Below are positions 47,569 through 59,572 of a stretch of DNA of 64,000 nucleotides, piece by piece. The DNA comes from Excoecaria cochinchinensis (taxonomy: Eukaryota; Streptophyta; Magnoliopsida; Malpighiales; Euphorbiaceae). Location: positions 1-64,000 of the forward strand of contig CANTUQ010000316.1 in assembly GCA_947683425.1 (NCBI GenBank), in the 5' to 3' direction. Made by a program: the position numbers and the translations under genes. The notes below the pieces were generated by a model. That model was not told where the DNA came from. It did no database searches and saw nothing but the letters and a program-made list of their open reading frames with translations. The stretch's first letter is position 1, and every line of letters begins with the position of its first letter.

Positions 47569-48761
47569 ATGCGTTGTGACCGGCAACCTTCCAGTAGCTA
47601 TCCCAATCATGTTTTCTCGAATTATTGGACTCGGATCCGAAATTTTACCACTTTTTACGATTTTTCGATTCTGGTGATTTTCCCGAGGGGTACCGCTAGG
47701 GAAATCCGTAAAAATTCATCGAATTTCGACGAAGCCAATTCTCGATGCGTTGTGACCGGCAAGCTTCCAGTAGCTATCCCAATCAAGTTTTCCCGAATTA
47801 TTGGACTCGGATCCGAAATTTCACCACTTTTTACGATTTTTCGATTCTGGTGATTTTCCCTAGGGGTACCCCTAGGGAAATTCGTCGGATTCCGACGAAG
47901 CCAATTCTCGATGCGTTGTGACCGGCAAGCTTCCAGTAGCTATCCCAATCAAGTTTTCCCGAATTATTGGACTCGGATCCGAAATTTCACCACTTTTTAC
48001 GATTTTTCGATTCTGGTGATTTTCCCTAGGGGTACCCCTAGGGAAATTCGTCGGATTCCGACGAAGCAATTTCTCGATGCGTTGTGACCGGCAAGCTTCC
48101 AGTAGCTATCCCAATCAACTTTTTCCGAATTATTGGACTCGGATCCGAAATTTCACCACTTTTTACGATTTTTCGATTCTGGTGATTTTCCCTAGGGGTA
48201 CCCTTAGGGAAATCCGTAAAAATTCGTCGGATTCCGACGAAGCCAATTCTCGATGCGTTGTGACCGGCAAGCTTCCAGTAGCTATCCCAATCAAGTTTTC
48301 CCGAATTATTGGACTCGGATCCGAAATTTCACCACTTTTTACGATTTTTCGATTCTGATGATTTTCGCTAGTAGGGAAATCCGTAAAAATTCGTCGGATT
48401 CCGACGAAGCCAATTCTCGATGCGTTGTGACCGGCAAGCTTCCAGTAGCTATCCCAATCAAGTTTTCCCGAATTATTGGACTCGGATCCGAAATTTCACC
48501 ACTTTTTACGATTTTTCGATTCTGGTTATTTTCCCTAGGGGTACCCCTAGGAAAATCCGTAAAAATTCGTCGGATTCCGACGAAGCCAATTCTCGATGCG
48601 TTGTGACCGGCAAGCTTCCAGTAGCTATCCCAATCAAGTTTTCCCGAATTATTGGACTCGGATCCGAAATTTCACCACTTTTTACGATTTTTCGATTCTG
48701 GTGATTTTCCCTAGGGGTACCCCTATGGAAATTCGTCGAATTCCGACGAAGCAAATTCTCG
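47569..48761. repeat. 1,193-bp 7-mer HOR, copy 1
   Basis: Markers are GGCAACCTTCC, CCCAATCATGTTTTCTCG, TCCCGAGGGGTACCGC, GACGAAGCAATTTCTCG, CCCAATCAACTTTTTCCG, a palindrome-deleted monomer at 48362, and GGTTATTTTCCC with CCTAGGAAAATCC. Monomer steps are 176, 166, 166, 176, 167, 176 and 166 bp. Confidence 0.9.
48362..48379 (+). repeat. Palindrome-deleted variant 5
   Basis: Same deletion and substitution, with GATTCTGATGATT just before it. In copy 1 of the 1,193-bp unit. Confidence 0.95.
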
Positions 48762-49964
48762 ATGCGTTGTGACCGGCAACCTTCCAGTAGCTATCCCAAT
48801 CATGTTTTCTCGAATTATTGGACTCGGATCCGAAATTTTACCACTTTTTACGATTTTTCGATTCTGGTGATTTTCCCGAGGGGTACCGCTAGGGAAATCC
48901 GTAAAAATTCGTCGGATTTCGACGAAGTCAATTCTCGATGCGTTGTGACCGGCAAGCTTCCAGTAGCTATCCCAATCAAGTTTTCCCGAATTATTGGACT
49001 CGGATCCGAAATTTCACCACTTTTTACGATTTTTCGATTCTGGTGATTTTCCCTAGGGGTACCCCTAGGGAAATTCGTCGGATTCCGACGAAGCCAATTC
49101 TCGATGCGTTGTGACCGGCAAGCTTCCAGTAGCTATCCCAATCAAGTTTTCCCTAATTATTGGACTCGGATCCGAAATTTCACCACTTTTTACGATTTTT
49201 CGATTCTGGTGATTTTCCCTAGGGGTACCCCTAGGGAAATTCGTCGGATTCGGACGAAGCAATTTCTCGATGCGTTGTGACCGGCAAGCTTCCAGTAGCT
49301 ATCCCAATCAACTTTTTCCGAATTATTGGGCTCGGATCAGAAATTTCACCACTTTTTACGATTTATCGATTCTGGTGATTTTCCCTAGGGGTACCCCTAG
49401 GGAAATCCGTAAAAATTCGTCGGATTCCGACGAAGCCAATTCTCGATGCGTTGTGACCGGCAAGCTTCCAGTAGCTATCCCAATCAAGTTTTCCCGAATT
49501 ATTGGACTCGGATCCGAAATTTCACCACTTTTTACGATTTTTCTATTCTGATGATTTTCGCTAGTAGGGAAATCCATAAAAATTCGTCGGATTCCGACGA
49601 AGCCAATTCTCGATGCGTTGTGACCGGCAAGCTTCCAGTAGCTATCCCAATCAAGTTTTCCCGAATTATTGGACTCGGATCCGAAATTTCACCACTTTTT
49701 ACGATTTTTCGATTCTGGTTATTTTCCCTAGGGGTACCCCTAGGAAAATCCGTAAAAATTCGTCGGATTCCGACGAAGCCAATTCTTGATGCGTTGTGAC
49801 CGGCAAGCTTCCAGTAGCTATCCCAATCAAGTTTTCCCGAATTATTGGACTCGGATCCGAAATTTCACCACTTTTTACGATTTTTCGATTCTGGTTATTT
49901 TCCCTAGGGGTACCCCTAGGAAAATCCGTAAAAATTCGTCGGATTCCGACGAAGCCAATTCTCG
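48762..49964. repeat. 1,193-bp 7-mer HOR, copy 2
   Basis: The first six monomers repeat copy 1 at offset +1,193. The last monomer is long (176 bp) in place of short, so this copy is 1,203 bp and the next unit does not continue. Confidence 0.88.
49555..49572 (+). repeat. Palindrome-deleted variant 6
   Basis: Copy 2 counterpart of variant 5, sharing TCTGATGATT and adding TTTTTCTATTC. Confidence 0.95.
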
Positions 49965-52900
49965 ATGCGTTATGACCGGCAAGCTTCCAGTAGCTATCCC
50001 AATCAAGTTTTCCCGAATTATTGGACTCGGATCCGAAATTTCACCACTTTTTACAATTTTTCGATTCTGGTGATTTTCCCTAGGGGTACCCCTAGGGAAA
50101 TCCGTAAAAATTCCAACGAAGCCAATTCTCGATGCGTTGTGACCGGCAAGCTTCCAGTAGCTATCCCAATCAAGTTTTCCCGAATTATTGGACGTGGATC
50201 TGAAATTTCACCACTTTTTACGATTATTCGATTCTGGTGATTTTCCCTAGGGGTACCCCTAGGGAAATTCATCGGATTCCGACGAAGCTAATTCTCGATG
50301 CGTTGTGACCGGCAAGCTTCCAGTAGCTATCCCAATCAAGTTTTCCCGAATTATTGGACTCGGATCCGAAATTTCACCACTTTTTACGATTTTTCGATTC
50401 TGGTGATTTTCCCTAGGGGTACCCCTAGGGAAATCCGTAAAAATTCGTCGGATTCCGACGAAGCAAATTCTCGATGCGTTGTGACCGGCAAGCTTCCAGT
50501 AGCTATCCCAATCAAGTTTTCCCGAATTATTGGACTCGGATCCGAAATTTCACCACTTTTTACGATTTTTCGATTCTGTTGATTTTCCCTAGGGGTACCC
50601 CTAGGGAAATTCGTCGGATTCCGACGAAGCTAATTCTCGATGCGTTGTGACCGGCAAGCTTCCAGTAGCTATCCCAATCAAGTTTTCCCGAATTATTGGA
50701 CTCGGATCCGAAATTTCACCACTTTTTACGATTTTTCGATTCTGGTGATTTTCCCTAGGGGTACCCCTAGGGAAATTCGTCGGATTCCGATGAAGCCAAT
50801 TCTCGATGCGTTGTGACCGGCAAGCTTCCAGTAGCTATCCCGATCAAGTATTCCCGAATTATTGGACTCGGATCCGAAATTTCACCACTTTTTACGATTT
50901 TTCGATTCTGGTGATTTTCCCTAGGGGTACCCCTAGGGAAATTCGTCGGATTCTGACGAAGCCAATTCTCGATGCGTTGTGACCGGCAAGCTTCCAGTAG
51001 CTATCCCAATCAAGTTTTCCCGAATTATTGGACTCGGATCCGAAATTTCACCACTTTTTACGATTTTTCGATTCTGGTGATTTTCCCTAGGGGTACCCCC
51101 AGGGAAATTCTTCGGATTCCGACGAAGTTAATTCTCGATGCGTTGTGACCGGCAAGCTTCCAGTAGCTATCCCAATCAAGTTTTCCCGAATTATTGGACT
51201 CGGATCCGAAATTTCACCTCTTTTTACGATTTTTCGATTCTGGTGATTTTCCCTAGGGGTACCCCTAGGGAAATCCGTAAAAATTCGTCGGATTCCGACG
51301 AAGCCAATTCTCGATGCGTTGTGACCGGCAAGCTTCCAGTAGCTATCCCAATCAAGTTTTCCCGAATTATTGGACTCGGATCCGAAATTTCACCACTTTT
51401 TACGATTTTTCGATTCTGGTGATTTTCCTTAGGGGTACGCTTGGGAAATTCTTCGGATTCCGACGAAACTAATTCTCGATGCGTTGTGACCGGCAAGCTT
51501 CCAGTAGCTATCCCAATCAACTTTTCCCGAATTATTGGACTCGGATCCGAAATTTCACCACTTTTTACGATTTTTCGATTCTGGTGATTTTCCCTAGGGG
51601 TACCCCTAGGGAAATTCGTCGGATTCCGACGAAGCCAATTCTCGATGCGTTGTGACCGGCAAGCTTCCAGTAGCTATCCCAATCAAGTATTCCCGAATTA
51701 TTGGACTCGGATCCGAAATTTCACCACTTTTTACGATTTTTCGATTCTGGTGATTTTCCCTAGGGGTACCCCTAGGGAAATTCGTCGGATTCCGACGAAG
51801 CCAATTCTCGATACGTTGTGACCGGCAAGCTTCTAGTAGCTATCCCAATCAAGTTTTTCCAAATTATTGGACTAGGATCCGAAATTTCACCACTTTTTAC
51901 GATTTTTCGATTCTGGTGATTTTCCCTAGGGGTACCCCTAGGGAAATCCGTAAAAATTCGTCGGATTCCGACGAAGCCAATTCTCGATACGTTGTGACCG
52001 GCAAGCTTCCAGTAGCTATCCCAATCAAATTTTCCCGAATTATTGGACTCGGATCTGAAATTTTACCACTTTTTACGATTTTTCGATTCTGGTGATTTTC
52101 CCTAGGGGTACCCCTAGGGAAATTCGTCGGATTCTGACGAAGCCAATTCTCGATGCGTTGTGACCGGCAAGCTTCCAGTAGCTATCCCAATCAAGTTTTC
52201 CCGAATTATTGGACTCGGATCCGAAATTTCACCACTTTTTACGATTTTTCGATTCTGGTGATTTTCGCTAGTAGGGAAATCCGTAAAAATTCAACGGATT
52301 CCGACGAAGCCAATTCTCGATGCGTTGTGACCGGCAAGCTTCCAGTAGCTATCCCAATCAAGTTTTCCCGAATTATTGGACTCGGATCCGAAATTTCACC
52401 ACTTTTTACGATTTTTCGATTCTGGTGATTTTCCCTAGGGGTACCCCTAGGGAAATTCTTCGGATTCCGACGAAGCTAATTCTCGATGCGTTGTGACCGG
52501 CAAGCTTCCAGTAGCTATCCCAATCAAGTTTTCCCGAATTATTGGACTCGGATCTGAAATTTCACCACTTTTTACGATTTTTCGATTCTGGTGATTTTCC
52601 CTAGGGGTACCCCTAGGGAAATCCGTAAAAATTCGTCGGATTCCGACGAAGCCAATTCTCTATGCGTTGTGACCGGCAAGCTTCCAGTAGCTATCCCAAT
52701 CAAGTTTTCCCGAATTATTGGACTCGGATCCGAAATTTCACCACTTTTTACGATTTTTCGATTCTAGTGATTTTCCCTAGGGGTACCCCTAGGGAAATCC
52801 GTAAAAATTCGTCGGATTCCGACGAAGCCAATTCTCGATGAGTTGTGACCGGCAAGCTTCCTGTAGCTATCCCAATCAAGTTTTCCCGAATTATTGGACT

Positions 52901-53345
52901 CGGATCCGAATTTTCACGACTTTTTACGATTTGTCGATTCTGGTGATTTTCCCTAGGGGTACCCCTAGGGAAATCCGTAAAAATTCGTCGGATTCCGACG
53001 AAGCCAATTCTCGATGCGTTGTGACCGGCAAGCTTCCAGTAGCTATCCCAATCAAGTTTTCCCGAATTATTGGACTCGGATCCGAAATTTCACCACTTTT
53101 TACGATTTTTCGATTCTGGTGATTTTCCCTAGGGGTACCCCTAGGGAAATTCGTCGGATTCCGACGAAACTAATTCTCGATGCGTTGTGACTGGCAAGCT
53201 TCCAGTAGCTATCCCAATCAAGTTTTCCCGAATTATTGGACTCGGATCCGAAATTTCACCACTTTTTACGATTTTTCGATTCTGGTGATTTTCCCTAGGG
53301 GTACCCCTAGGGAAATTCATCGGATTCCGACGAAGCCAATTCTCG
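49965..53345. repeat. Mixed section, no clean HOR
   Basis: Mostly near-consensus monomers with private changes: a 9-bp loss spanning the dyad near 50112, AAATTCTTCGGATTCC junctions near 51109, 51449 and 52455, TACGCTTGGG with a 1-bp loss near 51438, CAAGTATTCCC near 50846 and 51685, and a palindrome-deleted monomer at 52262. Some monomers contribute markers to the 53-59 kb duplication. Confidence 0.78.
52262..52279 (+). repeat. Palindrome-deleted variant 7
   Basis: Same deletion and substitution, followed by an altered dyad (ATTCAACGGATTCC). Confidence 0.95.
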
Positions 53346-55603
53346 ATGCGTTGTGACCGACAAGCTTCCAGTAGCTATCCCAATCAAGTATTCCCGAATT
53401 ATTGGACTCGGATCCGAAATTTCACCACTTTTTACGATTTTTCGATTCTGGTGATTTTCCCTAGGGGTACCCCTAGGGAAATTCGTCGGATTCCGACGAA
53501 GCCAATTCTTGATGCGTTGTGATCGGCAAGCTTCCAGTAGCTATCCCAGTCAAGTTTTCCCGAATTATTGGACTCGGATCCGAAATTTCACCACTTTTTA
53601 CGATTTTTCGATTCTGGTGATTTTCCCTAGGGGTACCCCTAGGGAAATCCGTATAAATTCGTCGGATTCCGACGAAGTCAATACTCGATGAGTTGTGACC
53701 GGCAAGCTTCCAGTAGTTATCCCAATCAAGTTTTCCCGAATTATTGGACTCGGATCCGAAATTTCAACACTTTTTACGATTTGTCGATTCTGGTGATTTT
53801 CCCTAGGGGTACCCCTAGGAAAATCCGTAAAAATTCGTCGGATTCCGACGAAGCCAAATCTCGATGCGTTGTGACCGGCAAGCTTCCAGTAGCTATCCCA
53901 ATCAAGTTTTCCCGAATTATTGGACTCGGATCCAAAATTTCACCACTTTTTACGATTTTTCGATTCTGGTGATTTTCCCTAGGGGTACCCATAGGGAAAT
54001 CCGTAAAAATTCGTCGGATTCCGACAAAGCCAATTCTCGATGCGTTGTGATCGGCAAGCTTCCAGTAGTTATCCCAATCAAGTTTTCCCGAATTATTGGA
54101 CTAGGATTCGAAATTTCACCACTTTTTACGATTTTTCGATTCTGGTGATTTTCCCTAGGGGTACCCATAGGGAAATCCGTAAAAATTCGTCGGATTCCGA
54201 CGAAGCCAATTCTCGATGCGTAGTGACCGGCAAGCTTCCAGTAGCTATCCCAATCAAGTTTTCCCGAATTATTGGACTCGGATCCAAAATTTCACCACTT
54301 TTTTCGATTTTTCGATTCTGGTGATTTTCTCTAGGGGTACCCCTAGGGAAATCCGTAAAAATTCGTCGGATTCCGACGAAGCCAATTCTCGATGCGTTGT
54401 GACCGGCAAGCTTCCAGTAGCTATCCCAATCAACTTTTCCCGAATTATTTGACTCGGATCCGAAATTTCACCACATTTTACGATTTTTCGATTCTGGTGA
54501 TTATCCCTAGGGGTACCCCTAGGGAAATCCGTAAAAATTCGTCGGATTCCGACGAAGCCAATTCTCGATGCGTAGTGACCGGCAAGCTTCCAGTAGCTAT
54601 CCCAATCAAGTTTTCTAGAATTATTGGACTCGGATCCGAAATTTCACCACTTTTTACGATTTTTCGATTCTGGTGATTTTCCCTAGGGGTACCCCTAGGG
54701 AAATCCGTAAAAATTCGTCGGATTCCGACGAAGCCAATTCACGATGCGTTGTGACCGGCAAGCTTCCAGTAGCTATCCCAATCAAGTTTTCCCGAATTAT
54801 TGGACTCGGATCCGAAATTTCACCACTTTTTACGATTTTTCGATTCTGGTGATTTTCCCTAGGGGTACCCCTAGGGAAATCCGTAAAAATTCGTCGGATT
54901 CCGACAAAGCCAATTCTCGATGCGTAGTGACCGACAAGCTTCCAGTAGCTATCCCAATCAAGTTTTCCCGAATTATTGGACTCGGATCCGAAATTTCACC
55001 ACTTTTTACGATTTTTTGATTCTGGTGATTTTCCCTAGGGGTACCCCTAGGAAAATTCGTCGGATTCTGACGAAGCCAATTCTCGATGCGTTGTGACCGG
55101 CAAGCTTCCAGTAGCTATCCCAATCAAGTTTTTCCAAATTGTTGGACTCGAAACCGAAATTTCACCACTTTTTACGATTTTTCGATTCTGGTGATTTTCC
55201 CTAGGGGTACCCCTTGGGAAATCCGTAAAAATTCGTCGGATTCCGACGAAGCCAATTCTCAATGCGTAGTGACCGACAAGCTTCCAGTAGCTATCCCAAT
55301 CAACTTTTCCCGAATTATTGGACTCGGATCCGAAATTTCACCACTTTTTACGATTTTTCGATTCTGGTGATTTTCCCTAGGGTACCCCTAGGGAAATCCG
55401 TAAAAATTCGTCGGATTCCGACGAAACCAATTCTCGATGCGTTGTGACCGGCAAGCTACCAGTAGCTATCCCAATCAAGTTTTCCCGAATTATTGGACTC
55501 GGATCCGAAATTTCACCACTTTTTACGATTTTTCGATTCTGATGATTTTCGCTAGTAGGGAAATCCGTAAAAATTCGTCGGATTTCGAGGAAGCCAATTC
55601 TCG
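53346..55603. repeat. Segmental duplication, left copy (2,258 bp)
   Basis: Pairs with 56641-59064. Ordered markers are CAAGTATTCCC, TTCTTGATG with TTGTGATCGGC, CCGTATAAATTCG, GATGAGTTGTG, ACGATTTGTCG, TACCCATAGGG, GCGTAGTGACC, TTTTCTCTAGGGG, CCACATTTTACG, GATTTTTTGATTC and CCAAATTGTTGGACTCGAAACC. It has one monomer (54744-54919) that the right copy lacks. Confidence 0.88.
55546..55563 (+). repeat. Palindrome-deleted variant 8
   Basis: Same deletion and substitution, with TCTGATGATT as in variants 5 and 6. Confidence 0.95.
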
Positions 55604-56640
55604 ATGCGTTGTGACCGGCAAGCTTCCAGTAGCTATCCCAATCAAGTTTTTCCGAATTGTTGGACTCGGAACCGAAATTTCACCACTTTTTACGATTTTT
55701 CGATTCTGGTGATTTTCCCTAGGGGTACCCCAAGTGAAATCCGTAAAAATTCGTCGGATTTCTACGAAGCCAATTCTCGATGCGTTGTGACCGGCAAGCT
55801 TCCAGTAGCTATCCCAATCAAGTTTTCCCGAATTATTGGACTCGGATCCGAAATTTCACCACTTTTTACGATTTTTCGATTCTGGTGATTTTCCCTAGGG
55901 GTACCCCTAGGGAAATCCGTAAAAATTCGTCGAATTTCGACGAAGACAATTCTCGATGCGTTGTGACCGGCAAGCTTCCAGTAGCTATCCCAATCAAGTT
56001 TTCCCGAATTATTGGACTCGGATCCGAAATTTCACCACTTTTTACGATTTTTCGATTCTGGTGATTTTCCCTAGGGGTACCCCTAGGGAAATTCTTCGGA
56101 TTCCGACGAAGCTAATTCTCGATGCGTTGTGACCGGCAAGCTTCCAGTAGCTATCCCAATCAAGTTTTCCCGAATTATTGGACTCGGATCTGAAATTTCA
56201 CCACTTTTTACGATTTTTCGATTCTGGTGATTTTCCCTAGGGGTACCCCTAGGGAAATCCGTAAAAATTCGTCGGATTCCGACGAATCCAATTCTCAATG
56301 CGTTGTGACCGGCAAGCTTCCAGTAGCTATCCCAATCAAGTTTTCCCGAATTATTGGACTCGGATCCGAAATTTCACCACTTTTTACGATTTTTCGATTC
56401 TGGTGATTTTCCCTAGGGGTACCCCTAGGGAAATTCGTCGGATTCCGACGAAGCTAATTCTCGATGCGTTGTGACTGGCAAGCTTCCAGTAGCTATCCCA
56501 ATCAAGTTTTCCCGAATTATTGGACTCGGATCCGAAATTTCACCACTTTTTACGATTTTTCGATTCTGGTGATTTTCCCTAGGGGGTACCCATAGGGAAA
56601 TCCGTAAAAATTCGTCGGATTCCGACGAAGCCAATTCTCG
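55604..56640. repeat. Spacer between the segmental duplicates
   Basis: Six monomers that are not part of the duplicated pair. The first shares AATTGTTGGACTCGGAACC with 55086, and GACGAAGACAATTC near 55940 recalls the 859-bp unit. A 1-bp palindrome gain (CTAGGGGGTACCC) lies near 56583. Confidence 0.75.
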
Positions 56641-58322
56641 ATGCGTAGTGACCGGCAAGCTTCCAGTAGCTATCCCAATCAAGTATTCCCGAATTATTGG
56701 ACTCGGATCCAAAATTTCACCACTTTTTACGATTTTTCGATTCTGGTGATTTTCCCTAGGGGTACCCCTAGGGAAATTCGTCGGATTCCGACGAAGCCAA
56801 TTCTTGATACGTTGTGATCGGCAAGCTTCCAGTAGCTATCCCAATCAAGTTTTCCCGAATTATTGGACTCGGATCCGAAATTTCACCACTTTTTACGATT
56901 TTTCGATTCTGGTGATTTTCCCTAGGGGTACCCCTAGGGAAATCCGTATAAATTCGTCGGATTCCGACGAAGTCAATTCTCGATGAGTTGTGACCGGAAA
57001 GCTTCCAGTAGCTATCCCAATCAAGTTTTCCCGAATTATTGGACTCGGATCCGAAATTTCAACACTTTTTACGATTTGTCGATTCTGGTGATTTTCCCTA
57101 GGGGTACCCTTAGGGAAATCCGTAAAAATTCGTCGGATTCCGACGAAGCCAAATCTCGATGCATTGTGACCGGCAAGCTTCCAGTAGCTATCCCAATCAA
57201 GTTTTCCCGAATTATTGGACTCGGATCCAAAATTTCACCACTTTTTACGATTTTTCGATTCTGGTGATTTTCCCTAGGGGTACCCCTAGGGAAATCCGTA
57301 AAAATTCGTCGGATTCCGACGAAGCCAATTCTCGATGCGTTGTGACCGGCAAGCTTCCAGTAGATATCCCAATCAAGTTTTCCCGAATTATTGGACTCGG
57401 ATTCGAAATTTCACCACTTTTTACGATTTTTCGATTCTGGTGATTTTCCCTAGGGGTACCCATAGGAAAATCCGTAAAAATTCGTCGGATTCCGACGAAG
57501 CCAATTCTCGATGCGTAGTGACCGGCAAGCTTCCAGTAGCTATCCCAATCAAGTTTTCCCGAATTATTGGACTCGAATCCAAAATTTCACCACTTTTTTC
57601 GATTTTTCGATTCTGGTGATTTTCTCTAGGGGTACCCCTAGGGAAATCCGTAAAAATTCGTCGGATTCCGATAAAGCCAATTCTCGATGCGTTGTGACCG
57701 GCAAGCTTCCAGTAGCTATCCCAATCAAGTTTTCCCGAATTATTTGACTCGGATCCGAAATTTCACCACATTTTACGATTTTTCGATTCTGGTGATTTTC
57801 CCTAGGGGTACCCCTAGGGAAATCCGTAAAAATTCGTCGGATTCCGACGAAGCCAATTCTCGATGCGTAGTGACCGGCAAGCTTCCAGTAGCTATCCCAA
57901 TCAAGTTTTCCAGAATTATTGGACTCGGATCCGAAATTTCACCACTTTTTACGATTTTTCGATTCTGGTGATTTTCCCTAGGGGTACCCATAGGGAAATC
58001 CGTAAAAATTCGTCGGATTCCGACGAAGCCAATTCTCGATGCGTAGTGACCGACAAGCTTCCAGTAGCTATCCCAATCAAGTTTTCCCGAATTATTGGAC
58101 TCGGATCCGAAATTTCACCACTTTTTACGATTTTTTGATTCTGGTGATTTTCCCTAGGGTACCCCTAGGGAAATCCGTAAAAATTCGTCGGATTTCGACG
58201 AAACCAATTCTCGATGCGTTGTGATCGGCAAGCTTCCAGTAGCTATCCCAATCATGTTTTCCCGAATTATTGGACTCGGATCCGAAATGTCACCACTTTT
58301 TACGATTTTTCGATTCTTGTGA

Positions 58323-58340
58323 TTTTCGCTAGTAGGGAAA
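58323..58340 (+). repeat. Palindrome-deleted variant 9
   Basis: Same deletion and substitution, in one of the two extra monomers of the right segmental duplicate. Confidence 0.95.
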
Positions 58341-59006
58341 TCCGTAAAAATTCGTCGGATTCCGACGAAACCAATTCTTGATTCGTTGTGACCGGCAAGC
58401 TTCCAGTAGCTATCCCAATCAAGTTTTCCCGAATTATTGGACTCGGATCCGAAATTTTACCACTTTTTACGATTTTTCGATTCTGGTGATTTTCCCTAGG
58501 GGTACCCCTAGGGAAATTCGTCGGATTCTGACGAAGCCAATTCTCGATGCGTTGTGACCGGCAAGCTTCCAGTAGCTATCCCAATCAAGTTTTTCCAAAT
58601 TGTTGGACTCGAAACCGAAATTTCACCACTTTTTACGATTTTTCGATTCTGGTGATTTTTCCTAGGGGTACCCCTAGGGAAATCCGTAAAAATTCGTCGG
58701 ATTTCAACGAAGCCAATTCTCGATGCGTAGTGACCGACAAGCTTCCAGTAGCTATCCCAATCAACTTTTCCCGAATTATTGGACTCGGATCCGAAATTTC
58801 ACCACTTTTTACGATTTTTCGATTCTGGTGATTTTCCCTAGGGTACCCCTAGGGAAATCCGTAAAAATTCGTCGGATTCCGACGAAACCAATTCTCGATG
58901 CGTTGTGACCGGCAAGCTTCCAGTAGCTATCCCAATCAAGTTTTCTCGAATTATTGGACTCGGATCCAAAATGTCACCACTTTTTACGATTTTTCGATTC
59001 TGGTGA

Positions 59007-59024
59007 TTTTCGCTAGTAGGGAAA
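59007..59024 (+). repeat. Palindrome-deleted variant 10
   Basis: Same deletion and substitution. It is the paralogue of variant 8 at offset +3,461 and the last one seen in the window. Confidence 0.95.
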
Positions 59025-59064
59025 TCCGTAAAAATTCGTCGGATTTCGACGAAGCCAATTCTCG

Positions 59065-59572
59065 ATGCGTTGTGACCGACAAGCTTCCAGTAGCTATCCC
59101 AATCAAGTTTTCCCGAATTATTGGACTCGGATCCGAAATTTCACCACTTTTTACGATTTTTCGATTCTGGTGATTTTTCCTAGGGGTACCCCTAGGGAAA
59201 TTCGTCGGATTCCGAAGAAGCCAATTCTCGATGCGTTGTGACCGGCAAGCTTCCAGTAGCTATCCCAATCAATTTTTCCCGAATTATTTGACTCGGATCC
59301 GAAATTTCACCACTTTTTACGATTTTTCGATTCTGGTGATTTTCCCTAGGGGTAGCCCTAGGGAAATCCGTACAAATTCGTCGGATTCCGACGAAACCAA
59401 TTCTCGATAAGTTGTGACCGGAAAGCTTCCAGTAGCTATCCCAATCAAGTTTTCCCAAATTATTGGACTCGGATCCGAAATTTCACCACTTTTTACGATT
59501 TTTCGATTCTGGTGATTTTTCCTAGGGGTACCCCTAGGGAAATTCGTCGGATTCCGACGAAGCCAATTCTCG
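59065..59572. repeat. Three monomers before the 1,730-bp HOR
   Basis: Junction stretch with private changes GGGGTAGCCC, CCGTACAAATTCG and GATAAGTTGTG. It is not repeated elsewhere in the window. Confidence 0.75.

Larger units (their letters stand above)
56641..59064. repeat. Segmental duplication, right copy (2,424 bp)
   Basis: Offset to the left copy is +3,295 from the start, +3,119 after the missing monomer, then +3,461 after two extra monomers (58214 and 58381, the second palindrome-deleted). Differences in length are therefore whole monomers, as expected from unequal exchange in register. Confidence 0.88.
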
